A DNA stretch of 64,000 bases from Sedimentibacter saalensis (lineage in GTDB: Bacteria; Bacillota; Clostridia; Tissierellales; Sedimentibacteraceae), in contig NZ_VLKH01000003.1 of the NCBI RefSeq assembly GCF_007830175.1, forward strand, positions 248,001 to 312,000. The letters are read 5' to 3'. Below, piece by piece: positions 17,096 through 26,569 of this stretch. Numbering within the stretch: position 1 is the first letter of the stretch; each line of letters opens with the position of its first letter. A program made the translations under genes and the position numbers. The notes under the pieces were generated by a model. The model did no database searches and had not been told where the DNA came from. It saw only the letters and a list, made by a program, of their open reading frames with translations.

Positions 17096-18430
17096 TTATT
17101 CCCCTGCCTTTCGTGCAAAATTGTCTATTTCCTGTTTAGTTCTTTTTTCAGTAACAGCAACAAGCCAAACATTTTTATGATCAGGATATTTTTTACCCAG
17201 GTCATATCCGCCTATAAAACCATTTTCAAGAAGTCTGTCGTTCAAATTTGATATTCCTTCCGAGCTTTGTACTGCAAATTCCTTGAAGAAAGGCGCAGTG
17301 AACACAGGGGTGAATTTTCCTGTGGCAATCAACTGGTCATAAGCGTAGTGTGATTTGCTGAAGCACAGTTCTGCAACTTTTTTAAGGCCTTCATTGCCCA
17401 TGAGAGTCAGGTAAATTGTAGCCTGCAATGCGTTGAGAGCCTGGTTTGAGCAGATGTTTGAAGTTGCCTTTTCTCTTCTTATGTGTTGTTCTCTTGTTTG
17501 AAGAGTCAATACAAATCCTCTGTTTCCTTGTTCATCGGTAGTCTGGCCAACTATTCTACCGGGCATCTTGCGCATCAATTTTTCTGTAACGGCCATGAAT
17601 CCAAGGTAAGGTCCTCCAAAGCTGAGAGGATTTCCAAGGGGCTGACCGTCTCCAACTGCAATATCAGCTCCTAATTCTCCCGGGCTTTTCAAGACAGCCA
17701 GAGATATGGGGTCTGCACTTACAACAAGAAGGCTTTTGTTTTCGTGAGCAATTGCTGCTACAGTCTCAACATCTTCGATTATTCCGAAAAAGTTAGGGCT
17801 TTGAACAATTACTGCTGCAGTATTTTTGTTTATTTTTGACTTTAAATCCTCCAGATCAACCTGGCCGTTATTGTATGCTGTTTCAACAACAGTCATGTCT
17901 CTGAACTTTGCGTAAGTGTCAAGTACCTGGCGGCTTTCAGGATGCACTGAGGATGCTATTAATATTTCATTTCTTTTTGTTGCATCGCATGCCATTATGG
18001 CAGCTTCCGTCAATGCTGTGGCTCCGTCGTACATGGACGCATTAGCTACAGGAAGACCGGTAAGTTCGCATATCATTGTCTGGTACTCAAATATTGCCTG
18101 CAGTGTTCCCTGGCTTATTTCAGGCTGGTATGGAGTGTATGCTGTATAAAATTCCTGCCTTGAAATAAGCTGGTCGATAGCTGCTGGAATAAAGTGATCA
18201 TAAGCTCCTGCACCTAAAAAACATGCATAGTCATCAGTGTTTAAATTTTCCTTTGACAATGACTTCATATTATTTACAAGCTCCATTTCAGACTGAGCTT
18301 GAGGAATGTTTAATTTAGTTTTTAAATGAACTGAATCGGGAACAGCTTTGAAAAGAGATTCTATGTCTGGATAACCAATTTCTTTCAGCATCTGTTCTCT
18401 GTCTTCATCAGTATTTCCAATATATCTCAT
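17096..18430 (-). CDS. gcvPA: Glycine dehydrogenase (decarboxylating) subunit 1
   Basis: A 444-residue N-terminal subunit of glycine decarboxylase. Visible signatures are [15 protein letters not shown] at the start, [32 protein letters not shown] and the [11 protein letters not shown] segment. It pairs with GcvPB to form the active alpha2beta2 P protein. I chose the ATG at 18430 because AAGGAGGGG lies directly upstream; a longer frame to 18472 would run into gcvH. Ten bases separate it from the gcvH stop, consistent with one transcript. Confidence 0.96.
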   Translation of the reverse strand: MRYIGNTDEDREQMLKEIGYPDIESLFKAVPDSVHLKTKLNIPQAQSEMELVNNMKSLSKENLNTDDYACFLGAGAYDHFIPAAIDQLISRQEFYTAYTPYQPEISQGTLQAIFEYQTMICELTGLPVANASMYDGATALTEAAIMACDATKRNEILIASSVHPESRQVLDTYAKFRDMTVVETAYNNGQVDLEDLKSKINKNTAAVIVQSPNFFGIIEDVETVAAIAHENKSLLVVSADPISLAVLKSPGELGADIAVGDGQPLGNPLSFGGPYLGFMAVTEKLMRKMPGRIVGQTTDEQGNRGFVLTLQTREQHIRREKATSNICSNQALNALQATIYLTLMGNEGLKKVAELCFSKSHYAYDQLIATGKFTPVFTAPFFKEFAVQSSEGISNLNDRLLENGFIGGYDLGKKYPDHKNVWLVAVTEKRTKQEIDNFARKAGE

Positions 18431-18440
18431 AAACCCCTCC

Positions 18441-18815
18441 TTAATCGCATATTTTTTCGTAATCTTCCGCACTCATGAGGCCTGATAATTCTGATGGATC
18501 AGACATTTCAACAGCAATAAGCCATGCTTCATATGGTGATTCATTGATGAAACTTGGATTGTCGGAAAGACTTTCGTTTATTTCAACAACCATTCCTGAA
18601 AGAGGTGAAAAAACTTCTGAAGCTGCCTTAACTGATTCAAGAACTATGCATTGTCCGCCGGCTTCAATTTCCGTGTCAACTTCCGGCAAATCAACATAAA
18701 CAACATCTCCCAGATGATCCTGCGCATAGTCTGTGATTCCTATATAAGCCTTATTTCCTTCTACTTTTACCCATTCGTGTGATTCTGAATACTTTAATTC
18801 GCTTAATACTTTCAT
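18441..18815 (-). CDS. gcvH: Glycine cleavage system H protein
   Basis: A 124-residue lipoyl carrier. The lipoylation site is Lys63 in VLESVKAASEVFSP, and the family motif ESHEW lies at 11-15. It shuttles the aminomethyl group from P protein to T protein and is reoxidised by dihydrolipoamide dehydrogenase, whose gene is not in this window. The start at 18815 has GGAGG 5 bases upstream; a longer frame starting at 18860 adds unrelated residues. It lies 115 bases after gcvT. Confidence 0.97.
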   Translation of the reverse strand: MKVLSELKYSESHEWVKVEGNKAYIGITDYAQDHLGDVVYVDLPEVDTEIEAGGQCIVLESVKAASEVFSPLSGMVVEINESLSDNPSFINESPYEAWLIAVEMSDPSELSGLMSAEDYEKICD

Positions 18816-18930
18816 GATATCCTCCATATAATTGATTTTAATGATGAACAAATTCATCAAGTAATAACTTTGTTAACTTAATTCTACCAAATATTGTTAC
18901 TTTTAAACATTTCTCTTCATTTATATATCT

Positions 18931-20028
18931 TTAGCTTTTCTTGTATTTTTTAGTGTAAAAAGGTTTCTTGATAACTTTTGCCTTAAGGTTTTTGTTACGT
19001 ACTGATATTTCTATTTCAGTGCCTTCCTTTGCATATTCAGCTTCAATTAATGCCAGCCCGATATTCTTCTTAAGGGTTGGTGAAAAGCTTCCTGTTGTAA
19101 CATAGCCGATTTTTCTTCCCTCAGCAAAAACTTCATAGTGACTTCTAGGAATTCCTCTGTCAACCATTTCAAATCCGATTACTTTTCTTTTCAGGCCGTC
19201 AGCTTTTTGCTTTGCAAGAGCTTCTTTTCCAATGAAATCATCCTTGTTAAGTTTCACAAAAAATCCAAGTCCTGCCTCTAGTGGAGTAATGTCTTTGTCT
19301 ATTTCCTGCCCGTAAAGAGGAAGTGCTGCTTCAAACCTGAGAGTGTCCCTTGCCCCCAGACCTGCAGGCACAAGTCCGTATTCTTTTCCTGTTTCCAGAA
19401 TTAAGTCCCACATTTGTGGCCCGTGTTCAGCTTTAAAATATAGTTCAAATCCATCCTCACCTGTATATCCGGTCCTTGACACTATAGTCTTAAATTCACC
19501 CACATTAACATCACCTAAAAAGTGATAAAATTCAATTAAATTTAAATCAACTTCAGAAAGCTTCTGCAAAATACTTTGAGCTTCTGGGCCTTGCAAAGCA
19601 AGCTGAGCATATTCATCAGAAACATTTTTTATTTCCACATTTCCAAAAGACTGTGACAAAAGCCATTCAAAATCCTTTTGTGTATTAGAAGCATTCACAA
19701 CCAGAAGATAATCCGTGCTGCTGTACTTGTATACCAAGAGATCATCAACCACTCCGCCATCGGTATAGCACATTGGAGTATATGCAATTTGATTGTCATT
19801 AAGCACAGAAATATCATTTGTAACAATCATCTGCAGGTATTTCTCGGCATCCTCGCCCTTAACAGTGATTTCTCCCATATGAGAAACATCAAACAGACCA
19901 GCCTTATTCCTCACAGCCTCATGTTCAGGAATAATTCCCGAATACTCCACAGGAAGCGCCCATCCCCCAAAGTCAATTACCTTTCCTTTAAGTTCAACAT
20001 GCTTTTCGTATAATGGTGTTTTCTTCAC
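18931..20028 (-). CDS. gcvT: Glycine cleavage system T protein (aminomethyltransferase)
   Basis: A 365-residue folate-dependent aminomethyltransferase. It transfers the methylene group from aminomethyl-lipoyl GcvH to tetrahydrofolate with release of ammonia. Family segments include WALPVEYSGIIPEHEAVRNK, FDVSHMGEI, YTPMCYTDGGVVDDLLVYK, the catalytic-region Asp in GARDTLRFEA and the C-terminal VTTGSFSPTLKKNIGLALI. It is the first gene of the operon and sits just behind a glycine riboswitch and terminator, so the whole operon should respond to glycine. It also ties to the folate operon at 43-46 kb through its tetrahydrofolate cofactor. Confidence 0.97.
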   Translation of the reverse strand: MKKTPLYEKHVELKGKVIDFGGWALPVEYSGIIPEHEAVRNKAGLFDVSHMGEITVKGEDAEKYLQMIVTNDISVLNDNQIAYTPMCYTDGGVVDDLLVYKYSSTDYLLVVNASNTQKDFEWLLSQSFGNVEIKNVSDEYAQLALQGPEAQSILQKLSEVDLNLIEFYHFLGDVNVGEFKTIVSRTGYTGEDGFELYFKAEHGPQMWDLILETGKEYGLVPAGLGARDTLRFEAALPLYGQEIDKDITPLEAGLGFFVKLNKDDFIGKEALAKQKADGLKRKVIGFEMVDRGIPRSHYEVFAEGRKIGYVTTGSFSPTLKKNIGLALIEAEYAKEGTEIEISVRNKNLKAKVIKKPFYTKKYKKS

Positions 20029-20060
20029 TCTATCACTCCTTAATATTTTTTAATTTATAA

Positions 20061-20100
20061 AAAAAGACAGGGGTAACAACGATGTCATTACCTCTGTCTT
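20061..20100 (-). terminator. Riboswitch-controlled terminator before gcvT
   Basis: Minus strand arms AAGACAGAGGTAA and TTACCCCTGTCTT (one mismatch) followed by seven T. Its 5' arm includes CAGAGG, which is complementary to the CTCTG at the 3' end of the glycine aptamer, so the two structures could compete. Confidence 0.85.
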
Positions 20101-20111
20101 AGCTGTACTAT

Positions 20112-20210
20112 TCAGAGTTTTGTCCAAGCGCAGCCCTTTTGCCTGAAAGTTTCGTAACACTCGACCAGTGTTATTTGCTTCTTCGGCGCCCCTTGGGGAC
20201 TCTCCTGTGC
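20112..20210 (-). ncRNA. Glycine riboswitch, single aptamer
   Basis: On the minus strand the conserved blocks appear in order: CAGGAGAG, CGCCGAAGAAGCAA, TTTCAGGCAAAAGG, TTGGAC and CTCTG. These are the hallmarks of the glycine aptamer. Only one aptamer is seen between the promoter (20290-20318) and the terminator, not the usual tandem pair. It precedes the glycine cleavage operon and should raise expression when glycine is abundant. Confidence 0.92.
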
Positions 20211-20289
20211 TTTTCACTCAAAATTATATTTATAAATATTAATGTTCAAATTTCAATTGTGAAAAAATGTTATTTTATATTACAGCATC

Positions 20290-20318
20290 ATTATAATACC
20301 CTATTTCAAACGTGTCAA
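20290..20318 (-). promoter_or_regulatory. Promoter of the gcv operon
   Basis: Perfect -35 TTGACA (20313-20318) and -10 TATAAT (20290-20295) on the minus strand with a 17-bp spacer. The aptamer begins about 80 bases downstream. Confidence 0.88.
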
Positions 20319-20404
20319 TAGTTTTGTAATCGTGAAAAAATCTACTTTTCAGAATATGTAAAACTGCATTTTTATTAATGTTAGTTTTATCACAATGCAC
20401 AAGC

Positions 20405-20433
20405 TTGACATTTGGCAAATAAAATATTATCAT
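20405..20433 (+). promoter_or_regulatory. Promoter of the flavodoxin-like gene
   Basis: -35 TTGACA (20405-20410), 17-bp spacer, -10 TATCAT (20428-20433), about 27 bases before the start codon. Confidence 0.7.
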
Positions 20434-20460
20434 TAATTATCTTATAAATTGGAGCAGGCC

Positions 20461-20946
20461 ATGAAAATACTGATAGCGTATGCAAGCAACAACAATACAA
20501 CTCAGATGTGCGCAAAATTACTGGGTGAAAAGCTTCCCGGTGCTGATATTGTAAACTTAAAACGAACAACCCCCGTAATAAACGATTATGATACAGTAAT
20601 AATTGGAAGTTGTATTAGATTTAACGATGTTCATAAAACAGTTAAAAACTTCGTAGCGGACAACCTGGATAAGCTCATGAAAGTAAATACCGCTATTTTT
20701 TTATGCTGCGGGTTTCCAGAAAAAATCAATCAATACCTTCTTCATAACATTCCTAAAAAGCTGTTGAACAAGTCAGTATCTATTCAATGTTTCGGAGGCA
20801 GACTAAAGGTCAAGCCATACAAATTAGTGGACCAGCTCATAATTAAGACCGTGAGGAAAAACTTCAAAGTTGACAAAAGAGAGTTAACTTCAATTGACAA
20901 TGAAAGCATCAGCAAGATGGCTGAGGATATATTAAAATTGAAATAA
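20461..20946 (+). CDS. Flavodoxin-domain protein
   Basis: A 161-residue protein with a flavodoxin fold. The N-terminal strand MKILIAYASNNNTTQMCAKL carries an FMN phosphate loop of the S-N-N-N-T-T-Q type, slightly off the usual T-x-T-G-x-T. Further family strands are YDTVIIGSCIRF and TAIFLCCGFPE. The layout resembles the HemG-like flavodoxin group, including the C-terminal helix with lysines. A second protein of the same group is at 53221-53694. The ATG at 20461 is chosen for the GGAG 7 bases upstream. Likely a cytoplasmic electron carrier or flavoenzyme of unknown partner. Confidence 0.82.
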   Translation: MKILIAYASNNNTTQMCAKLLGEKLPGADIVNLKRTTPVINDYDTVIIGSCIRFNDVHKTVKNFVADNLDKLMKVNTAIFLCCGFPEKINQYLLHNIPKKLLNKSVSIQCFGGRLKVKPYKLVDQLIIKTVRKNFKVDKRELTSIDNESISKMAEDILKLK

Positions 20947-21117
20947 AAAAACGGTCTGAACCGTTCAGACTATTGACAAACCCTGACGTTGTCATCCTGA
21001 ACGATAGTGAAGGATCTCATCTTTGTTGAAAACATGAGATTCTTCGGCTACGCCTCAGAATGACAGCGTCCAAAAATATACTTTGTCGTCAAACTGAACA
21101 GTCTATGACCGTTTTTT
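20945..21117. repeat. Long palindromic repeat, copy B
   Basis: Core from TTGTCATCCTGA (about 20989) through GGATCTCATC and GAGATTCTTC to CAGAATGACAGCGTC (about 21070). Outer arms AAAAAACGGTC and GACCGTTTTTT end in T-runs and lie directly after the flavodoxin stop and before the end of the convergent Asn-rich gene, so the element likely acts as a shared terminator. Confidence 0.8.
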
Positions 21118-21137
21118 GTTTGTTCAATTAATTATTA

Positions 21138-21572
21138 TTATCTGAAGTTATTGTCGTTGTTGTCTCTTTTTATTTTTTTGTTGTCTTTGTCTTCAAAATT
21201 GTTATCATTTCTGTTGTCTAAACGATTGTTATCGTTCCTGTTGTCTGAACGGTTGTTGTCGTTTCTGTTGTCAAAACGGTTGTTGTCGTTTCTGTTGTCA
21301 AAGCGGTTGTTGTCATTTCTGTTGTCAAAACGGTTGTTGTCATTTCTGTTGTCAAAACGGTTGTTATCGTTTCTGTTGTCAAGACGGTTGTTGTCATTTC
21401 TGTTGTCAAGACGGTTGTTATTGTTTTCGTTTCTCAAATCATCAATCATATGCTTTTGCTGTTCCCTAAAGCTCTGCTGACTGTCTAACTTGGCTTGTTC
21501 TTCCCAGTTAAACAATTTTTCATTGTTATTGTTGTTTTTATTTTTGTTTTCATTAAAGCTAAAATTTTTCAT
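21138..21572 (-). CDS. Asn/Asp/Arg-rich protein with nine-residue tandem repeats
   Basis: A 144-residue protein I do not recognise. Residues 1-50 contain an Asn/Lys-rich start and an aromatic segment (EKLFNWEEQAKLDSQQSF). From about residue 54, eight near-identical 9-residue units of the form R-(L/F/S)-D-N-R-N-D-N-N follow, encoded by 27-bp direct repeats, ending in a charged tail. No signal peptide or membrane segment is visible. Such composition predicts an intrinsically disordered, highly charged protein. AAAGGATG precedes the ATG. The opposite strand is also open through the repeats, but that is a by-product of repeat composition. Confidence 0.75.
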   Translation of the reverse strand: MKNFSFNENKNKNNNNNEKLFNWEEQAKLDSQQSFREQQKHMIDDLRNENNNNRLDNRNDNNRLDNRNDNNRFDNRNDNNRFDNRNDNNRFDNRNDNNRFDNRNDNNRSDNRNDNNRLDNRNDNNFEDKDNKKIKRDNNDNNFR

Positions 21573-21693
21573 AATTTCATCCTTTCGAAATGATATTGGG
21601 CTTTTTAAACCTCTATATATTATTTACAAAAGGGTTTTAAATATTTAACCTGTAAATGTTATACTCTTATTTCATTTCCATAAATTGATTTAT

Positions 21694-22407
21694 TTAACTT
21701 AAAAAATGATACATTGCAATGCCTGCTGCAATGGTAAGGTTCAATGAATCAATCCTGTCTGTGTGTTTGATAAATACGCTTGTTCCTGCCTTGGAAAAAC
21801 TTGAGTCCAATCCCGTTGCTTCATTGCCGAACACCAATGAAAAACATCTGTCTTCATCATGTTTTATTTCTTTCAGGGACACAGCTCCATCCAGCATGAA
21901 TGTGTAGACTTTATGATCATTGAAAGACTTCTGGTAATCACTGAAATTGTCGTAATACTTAAAATTAAGCTTGAACAGAGCACCCATTGACGCCCTGATT
22001 ACTTTAGGATCGAATATGTCAACTCCCGGGCTTATTATTGCAAGATTGCTAAGGCCAAATCCAACCAGAGTCCTGATAATTGTTCCCATGTTTCCCATGT
22101 TGCTTGGGTTTACCAGCACGATGTGTGATTGATTCTTTTCGAGGCTGCATTCATATTTATTGAATACTCCCACAACAAAACAGTTTTCCTTGTCGCTTAT
22201 TTTGTTGATTGCCTTGTCGTTAATTTCCGTCTTAATATTGTATTTTTTGCACAGTTCAAATATGTCCAAGGAATTATCCGACCTGTAGCCTGAGCTTACA
22301 AGCACTTTTACCACATCATTTGGTCTTGATGTAATCAGCTCCACAGTAGGAAACATTCCAAATGTGTATGAATGTTCAAAATTTTTCTTATATGATTTTA
22401 TTTCCAT
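21694..22407 (-). CDS. TrmH/SpoU family RNA methyltransferase
   Basis: A 237-residue SAM-dependent RNA 2'-O-methyltransferase of the SPOUT class. All three motifs are visible: motif 1 VNPSNMGNMGTIIRTLVGFG, motif 2 FSLVFGNEATGLD and motif 3 DSLNLTIAAGIAMYHF, which forms the trefoil knot. The N-terminal third is shorter and more divergent than in RlmB, so target (tRNA or 23S rRNA) is not predictable. It is followed by no closely coupled gene but shares direction with the AEC transporter 8 bases upstream. Confidence 0.9.
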   Translation of the reverse strand: MEIKSYKKNFEHSYTFGMFPTVELITSRPNDVVKVLVSSGYRSDNSLDIFELCKKYNIKTEINDKAINKISDKENCFVVGVFNKYECSLEKNQSHIVLVNPSNMGNMGTIIRTLVGFGLSNLAIISPGVDIFDPKVIRASMGALFKLNFKYYDNFSDYQKSFNDHKVYTFMLDGAVSLKEIKHDEDRCFSLVFGNEATGLDSSFSKAGTSVFIKHTDRIDSLNLTIAAGIAMYHFLS

Positions 22408-22415
22408 AAGCCCTC

Positions 22416-23354
22416 CTAAAATACGCCCACTGTTTTTAACACAAATATAAATATGAAAATTGTGAATGGACTGAACATTGTGGATACAAATACGAGCTGT
22501 CCTGCAAGCTCGTAGTTGCAGTCATACTGCTGAGCCATAGTGTAGCTTGAAACAGCCACAGATGGTGCTACCATGCTGAACAAAGCTCCAAGTTCTGGTC
22601 CTCTGAATCCAAACGCATATGCCATGACTATAACAACTGCTGGAATTACCAGAAGCTTTCCTATGGTCACAACCGTTATGTAATTGAGATTTTTCCTGAT
22701 GTTATTTATTTCAATGTCACCACCAAGAGCCATAAGTGCAAGAGGTGTTGCCATATCTGCCATGTCGCCTATTGTATTTTCAATGAAGACAGGGAGCTTT
22801 ATTCCAAGAGCTGAAACAATTATTCCAAGAACAGAACCTATTATCAGAGGGTTTTTAACAATACTGATTATATTTTTTTTGATGTCACTCTTATCATTTG
22901 AAAACATGTCTAATATTATTACTGCCATAAAATTGTAAATTGGTATTATTATGGCAACAAGTGTTGTTACGGCAGCAAGTCCCGCATCACCGAAAATGTT
23001 CTGGCTCAATGACACTCCAAACAACACAAAATTGCTTCTGTACAGACCCTGAATTATAATTCCTCTGTTTTTGTTGTCCTTTTCAAACTTTGGCACTGCA
23101 AACAATGATATTCCTATAATAGCAAACACTACTGCAATGGCAAAAATAATCAGCTTTATGTTCACGTCGCCCGAAACCTTGCTTTTGTAAATGTTGTTAA
23201 AAAGAAGAACAGGAAACAATACCTGAAATGCAAAGGTGTTTGCTTTTACCAGAAATTCACTGTCAAATATTTTTACCCTTTTTAAGAACGCCCCGACGCA
23301 CATGAGCAAAAATATAGGCGCCACCACGTTCAATGAGAATATCAAATTTTCCAA
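22416..23354 (-). CDS. AEC family transporter
   Basis: A 312-residue membrane protein of the auxin efflux carrier family (about 10 membrane segments). Typical features are the start LNVVAPIFLLMCVGAFLKR, the LFNNIYKS segment after the second helix, GLYRSNFVLFG mid-protein and the VAPSVAVSSYTMAQQY segment near the C-terminus. Bacterial members carry dicarboxylates such as malate or other organic acids; the substrate here is unknown. It lies between the M42 peptidase gene (23 bases) and the methyltransferase gene (8 bases) on one strand, so the three may be one transcript. Confidence 0.9.
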   Translation of the reverse strand: MENLIFSLNVVAPIFLLMCVGAFLKRVKIFDSEFLVKANTFAFQVLFPVLLFNNIYKSKVSGDVNIKLIIFAIAVVFAIIGISLFAVPKFEKDNKNRGIIIQGLYRSNFVLFGVSLSQNIFGDAGLAAVTTLVAIIIPIYNFMAVIILDMFSNDKSDIKKNIISIVKNPLIIGSVLGIIVSALGIKLPVFIENTIGDMADMATPLALMALGGDIEINNIRKNLNYITVVTIGKLLVIPAVVIVMAYAFGFRGPELGALFSMVAPSVAVSSYTMAQQYDCNYELAGQLVFVSTMFSPFTIFIFIFVLKTVGVF

Positions 23355-23377
23355 TTAAGATCATCCTTTAATGTATT

Positions 23378-24409
23378 TTATTCTGTCAGATATGCAAAAA
23401 TAAGTTTTATTGTATTTTCAATTCCATCAATGTGTGTTCTTTCCATGCCGTGGGAAGCATGAACTCCCGGACCGATGAGTCCACCTCTTATGTCATTGCC
23501 GCCCTTCATTGAAGCAGAAACATCGGAGCCGTACATTGGATATATGTCCACAGCATGTCCAATGTTATGTTTCCTGGCAAGTTCCATGAGACGTCCTGTG
23601 ATTTCATAGTCATAGGGCCCGGAGCTGTCCTTTGGGCATATGGAAACTTCCTGTTCCGTGCATGACAGGTCAAGTCCCACGCATCCCATGTCTATTCCAA
23701 TCATTTCATCTATATCATCAGGAATATTAGAACATCCATGTCCTACTTCCTCATATGTGGAAATGATTATTTTCACTTTATTCTTAGGTTTTGTGCCTAA
23801 TCTTTTAAAAAGCTCCATGAGACTTAAAGCACAAGCTGTTCCTGCCTTGTCGTCCATATACCTTGATTTTATGAATCCGGATTCAGTCACAACAAACTTT
23901 GGTTCAACAGAAATGAAATCACCTGTTGAAATATTTAGAGCATTTACGTCTCCCTTTGTTTTCACAACCTCGTCAAGCCTTACACACATGTTGTTTTCAT
24001 TTCTTTCCTTTGTTCTTGAATCTTCATAGACATGCACTGAAGGAGATGTTGAAAGAATTGTGCCCGTGTAAATTTTGCCTGATCTTGTATGTATTTTGCA
24101 GTATTCACCGTCTAGGGTAGGAAATATGTTTCCGCCGATTGAGGTGAACCTGATTGTTCCGTCTGAGTTAACAGACCTTACCATTGCCCCTAACGTATCC
24201 ACATGTACAGGAATTCCAATGCAATAGCTATTGTCTATTCCTTCTATTTCAATTATTCCGTTTCCCTTTTTATTTTTTTCAAATTTGTATCCGTATTCCT
24301 GAGCTAAATTTTCTATATGCTCTATTACTTTTTTGCAGTATCCCGTAGGACTTGGTATATTGATTATTTGTTCCAGTAAATTAAGTGTAAAACTTCTGTT
24401 TAGTTCCAT
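23378..24409 (-). CDS. M42 family metallopeptidase
   Basis: A 343-residue di-metal aminopeptidase of the M42 family (glutamyl aminopeptidase/TET/FrvX type). Candidate ligands are visible: His in GIPVHVDTLG, Asp in YMDDKAGTA, Glu-Glu in STYEEVGHG, Asp in GIDMGCVG and the C-terminal His in HGMERTH. These enzymes trim peptides in the cytoplasm. GGGAGGG lies 11-12 bases before the ATG at 24409; a TTG at 24418 is in frame but too close to that site. Fits a peptide- and amino-acid-using lifestyle together with the divergent S9 peptidase. Confidence 0.9.
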   Translation of the reverse strand: MELNRSFTLNLLEQIINIPSPTGYCKKVIEHIENLAQEYGYKFEKNKKGNGIIEIEGIDNSYCIGIPVHVDTLGAMVRSVNSDGTIRFTSIGGNIFPTLDGEYCKIHTRSGKIYTGTILSTSPSVHVYEDSRTKERNENNMCVRLDEVVKTKGDVNALNISTGDFISVEPKFVVTESGFIKSRYMDDKAGTACALSLMELFKRLGTKPKNKVKIIISTYEEVGHGCSNIPDDIDEMIGIDMGCVGLDLSCTEQEVSICPKDSSGPYDYEITGRLMELARKHNIGHAVDIYPMYGSDVSASMKGGNDIRGGLIGPGVHASHGMERTHIDGIENTIKLIFAYLTE

Positions 24410-24546
24410 ATCCGTCAACGCCCTCCCTTATTATATCCAGTTGATTATACTACCAAAGCGGAGCATTATTCAATAATTAAATTGCATAACTCCAAAATAG
24501 AATATATAATATTATTATACACGAAAATTAGCAAAGGGGGCATATT

Positions 24547-26526
24547 ATGGAAAACTTAAAACTGAAAGATTTTTTAGATTATAAGTTTTTGTCCGGACTT
24601 GAGCTTTCTCCAAACAAAAACTATGGTGCTTTTATAGTAAATTCTGCAGATTACGACGAAAACAAATATTTGTCCAACATCTGGATTTACAACTGCATAA
24701 CAAGAGAATACAAGAAGCTTACAACCATGAACAAGGAAAACAACTTAATCTGGCTTGACAATGAAGTGATTCTTTTTTCATCATTAAGAGATGAAAAATT
24801 GAAGAAAAAAATTGAAGATGGTGAGCACTGGACTGTTTTTTATGCCATCAACATTCATGGAGGCGAAGCATATGAATATATGCGCATTCCTATGAATGTG
24901 AACCAGATAAAGAAAATCGCCGATGAAAAATTTCTCATTGCAGCAACATATGATCACTATGGCATCAATCTTCATTCCCACAAGGGAGACGAAAAGTCAA
25001 AGGCAATTGACCTCATAAAGGAAAACAAGGACTACGAAGTGTTAGACGAAATACCGTTCTGGTCCAACGGCGAAGGTTTTACAAACAAAAAAAGAAACAG
25101 ACTTTATTTGTTTGACAGAGGAACAAAGGACATTGTACCAATTTCTAATCAGTTTGAAAATGTAGATCTATGCTCTGTGAAGGACGGCAAGGGTCTTTAT
25201 GTATCTCAAAACTACACAAACAAAATGGAGCTTACAAACGAACTTTACATATATGACCTTTATTCAAGCCAGGCAAAATGTCTTGTGGAAGAAGATGAAT
25301 ATTCCATAGACTATGCTGAATTTGTTGGGGATGAAATTATTTTTGCGGCATCTCCTATGGACAAATACGGCCTCAACCAGAACTACAACTTTTATAAAAT
25401 AACCGGCCACGATGTTCAACTCTTAAGCTGCCACGATTTCGGAATGCACAATTCAGTGGGCTCTGACTGCCGTTTCGGCGGAGGTACAGATCACAGGGTA
25501 TTTGACAACTGCCTGTACTTTGTTGCAACTGAAAACAAAAGCTCATTCATTAAAAAATTGAGTCTTGACGGAACAATTGAAAAATTAACATCAGACAACG
25601 GTTCTGTAGACTGCTTTGACGTGTGCAACGATGGAATTATATTCATAGGATTAAGAGGAACAAAGCTTCAGGAAATTTACATAACTGAAGATGGGGTTGA
25701 AACTCAGATAACAAAATTCAATGAAAAAATAGTTGAAACAAAAAATATAATTGTTCCTGAACCTCTGGAATTTGAAAACGACGGAGTAAAAATCGAAGGA
25801 TTTGTGTTAAAGCCTGTAAACTACGACGAAAGCAAATGCTACCCTGGTATACTTGACATTCATGGAGGTCCAAAGACTGTTTACGGAGAAATATTCTACC
25901 ACGAAATGCAGGTATGGGCCAATGAAGGATACTTTGTATTTTTCTGCAATCCAAGAGGAAGTGATGGCAGAGGAGATGAATTTGCAGATATAAGAGGAAA
26001 ATACGGCACAATTGATTATGATGATTTAATGAAATTTACAGATGAGGTTCTAAAAAAATATCCTCAGATAGATTCAACACGCATAGGAGTTACAGGCGGT
26101 TCATATGGCGGATTTATGACAAACTGGATAATCGGACACACAGACCGTTTCAAATGCGCAGCATCTCAAAGAAGCATATCCAACTGGATCTCCAAGTTCG
26201 GTACAACGGATATAGGCTATTATTTCAATGCTGACCAAATATCATCAACCCCTTGGGACAACATGGAAAAAATGTGGTTTCATTCACCCCTTAAATATGC
26301 AAACCAGGCAGTAACACCTACATTGTTCATCCATTCGGAAGAGGACTACCGCTGCTGGCTGGCAGAAGGACTTCAGATGTTCACTGCACTTAAATACCAC
26401 GGCGTGGATGCAAGGCTATGCATGTTCAGAGGAGAAAACCACGAACTCTCAAGAAGCGGAAAGCCGAAGCACAGGGTCAGAAGACTGGAAGAAATGACAA
26501 ACTGGTTTGAAAAATATTTGAAGTAA
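24547..26526 (+). CDS. S9 family prolyl oligopeptidase-like peptidase
   Basis: A 659-residue serine peptidase with an N-terminal beta-propeller (about 1-390) and a C-terminal alpha/beta hydrolase domain. The triad is visible as Ser519 in GGSYGGF, Asp600 in HSEEDYR and His632 in GENHELSR. LDIHGGPKTVYG near 435 forms the oxyanion region. No signal peptide, so cytoplasmic. Closest to the acylaminoacyl-peptidase/YuxL group. GGGGG lies before the ATG (GCAAAGGGGGCATATT). A strong terminator follows. Divergent from the M42 peptidase gene. Confidence 0.93.
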   Translation: MENLKLKDFLDYKFLSGLELSPNKNYGAFIVNSADYDENKYLSNIWIYNCITREYKKLTTMNKENNLIWLDNEVILFSSLRDEKLKKKIEDGEHWTVFYAINIHGGEAYEYMRIPMNVNQIKKIADEKFLIAATYDHYGINLHSHKGDEKSKAIDLIKENKDYEVLDEIPFWSNGEGFTNKKRNRLYLFDRGTKDIVPISNQFENVDLCSVKDGKGLYVSQNYTNKMELTNELYIYDLYSSQAKCLVEEDEYSIDYAEFVGDEIIFAASPMDKYGLNQNYNFYKITGHDVQLLSCHDFGMHNSVGSDCRFGGGTDHRVFDNCLYFVATENKSSFIKKLSLDGTIEKLTSDNGSVDCFDVCNDGIIFIGLRGTKLQEIYITEDGVETQITKFNEKIVETKNIIVPEPLEFENDGVKIEGFVLKPVNYDESKCYPGILDIHGGPKTVYGEIFYHEMQVWANEGYFVFFCNPRGSDGRGDEFADIRGKYGTIDYDDLMKFTDEVLKKYPQIDSTRIGVTGGSYGGFMTNWIIGHTDRFKCAASQRSISNWISKFGTTDIGYYFNADQISSTPWDNMEKMWFHSPLKYANQAVTPTLFIHSEEDYRCWLAEGLQMFTALKYHGVDARLCMFRGENHELSRSGKPKHRVRRLEEMTNWFEKYLK

Positions 26527-26569
26527 AATTAAAAATGACAAGAACCATTATTAAAAATATTATTAATAC

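Noticed and set aside
21151..21480. Long plus-strand frame rich in Leu-Ser-Phe repeats opposite the Asn-rich gene
   Set aside because: It is the complement of the 27-bp repeats; no ribosome binding site, and the minus-strand frame has one.
21138..21572. 27-bp tandem repeats considered as a CRISPR array
   Set aside because: Units are contiguous without spacers and stay in frame with a coding sequence.
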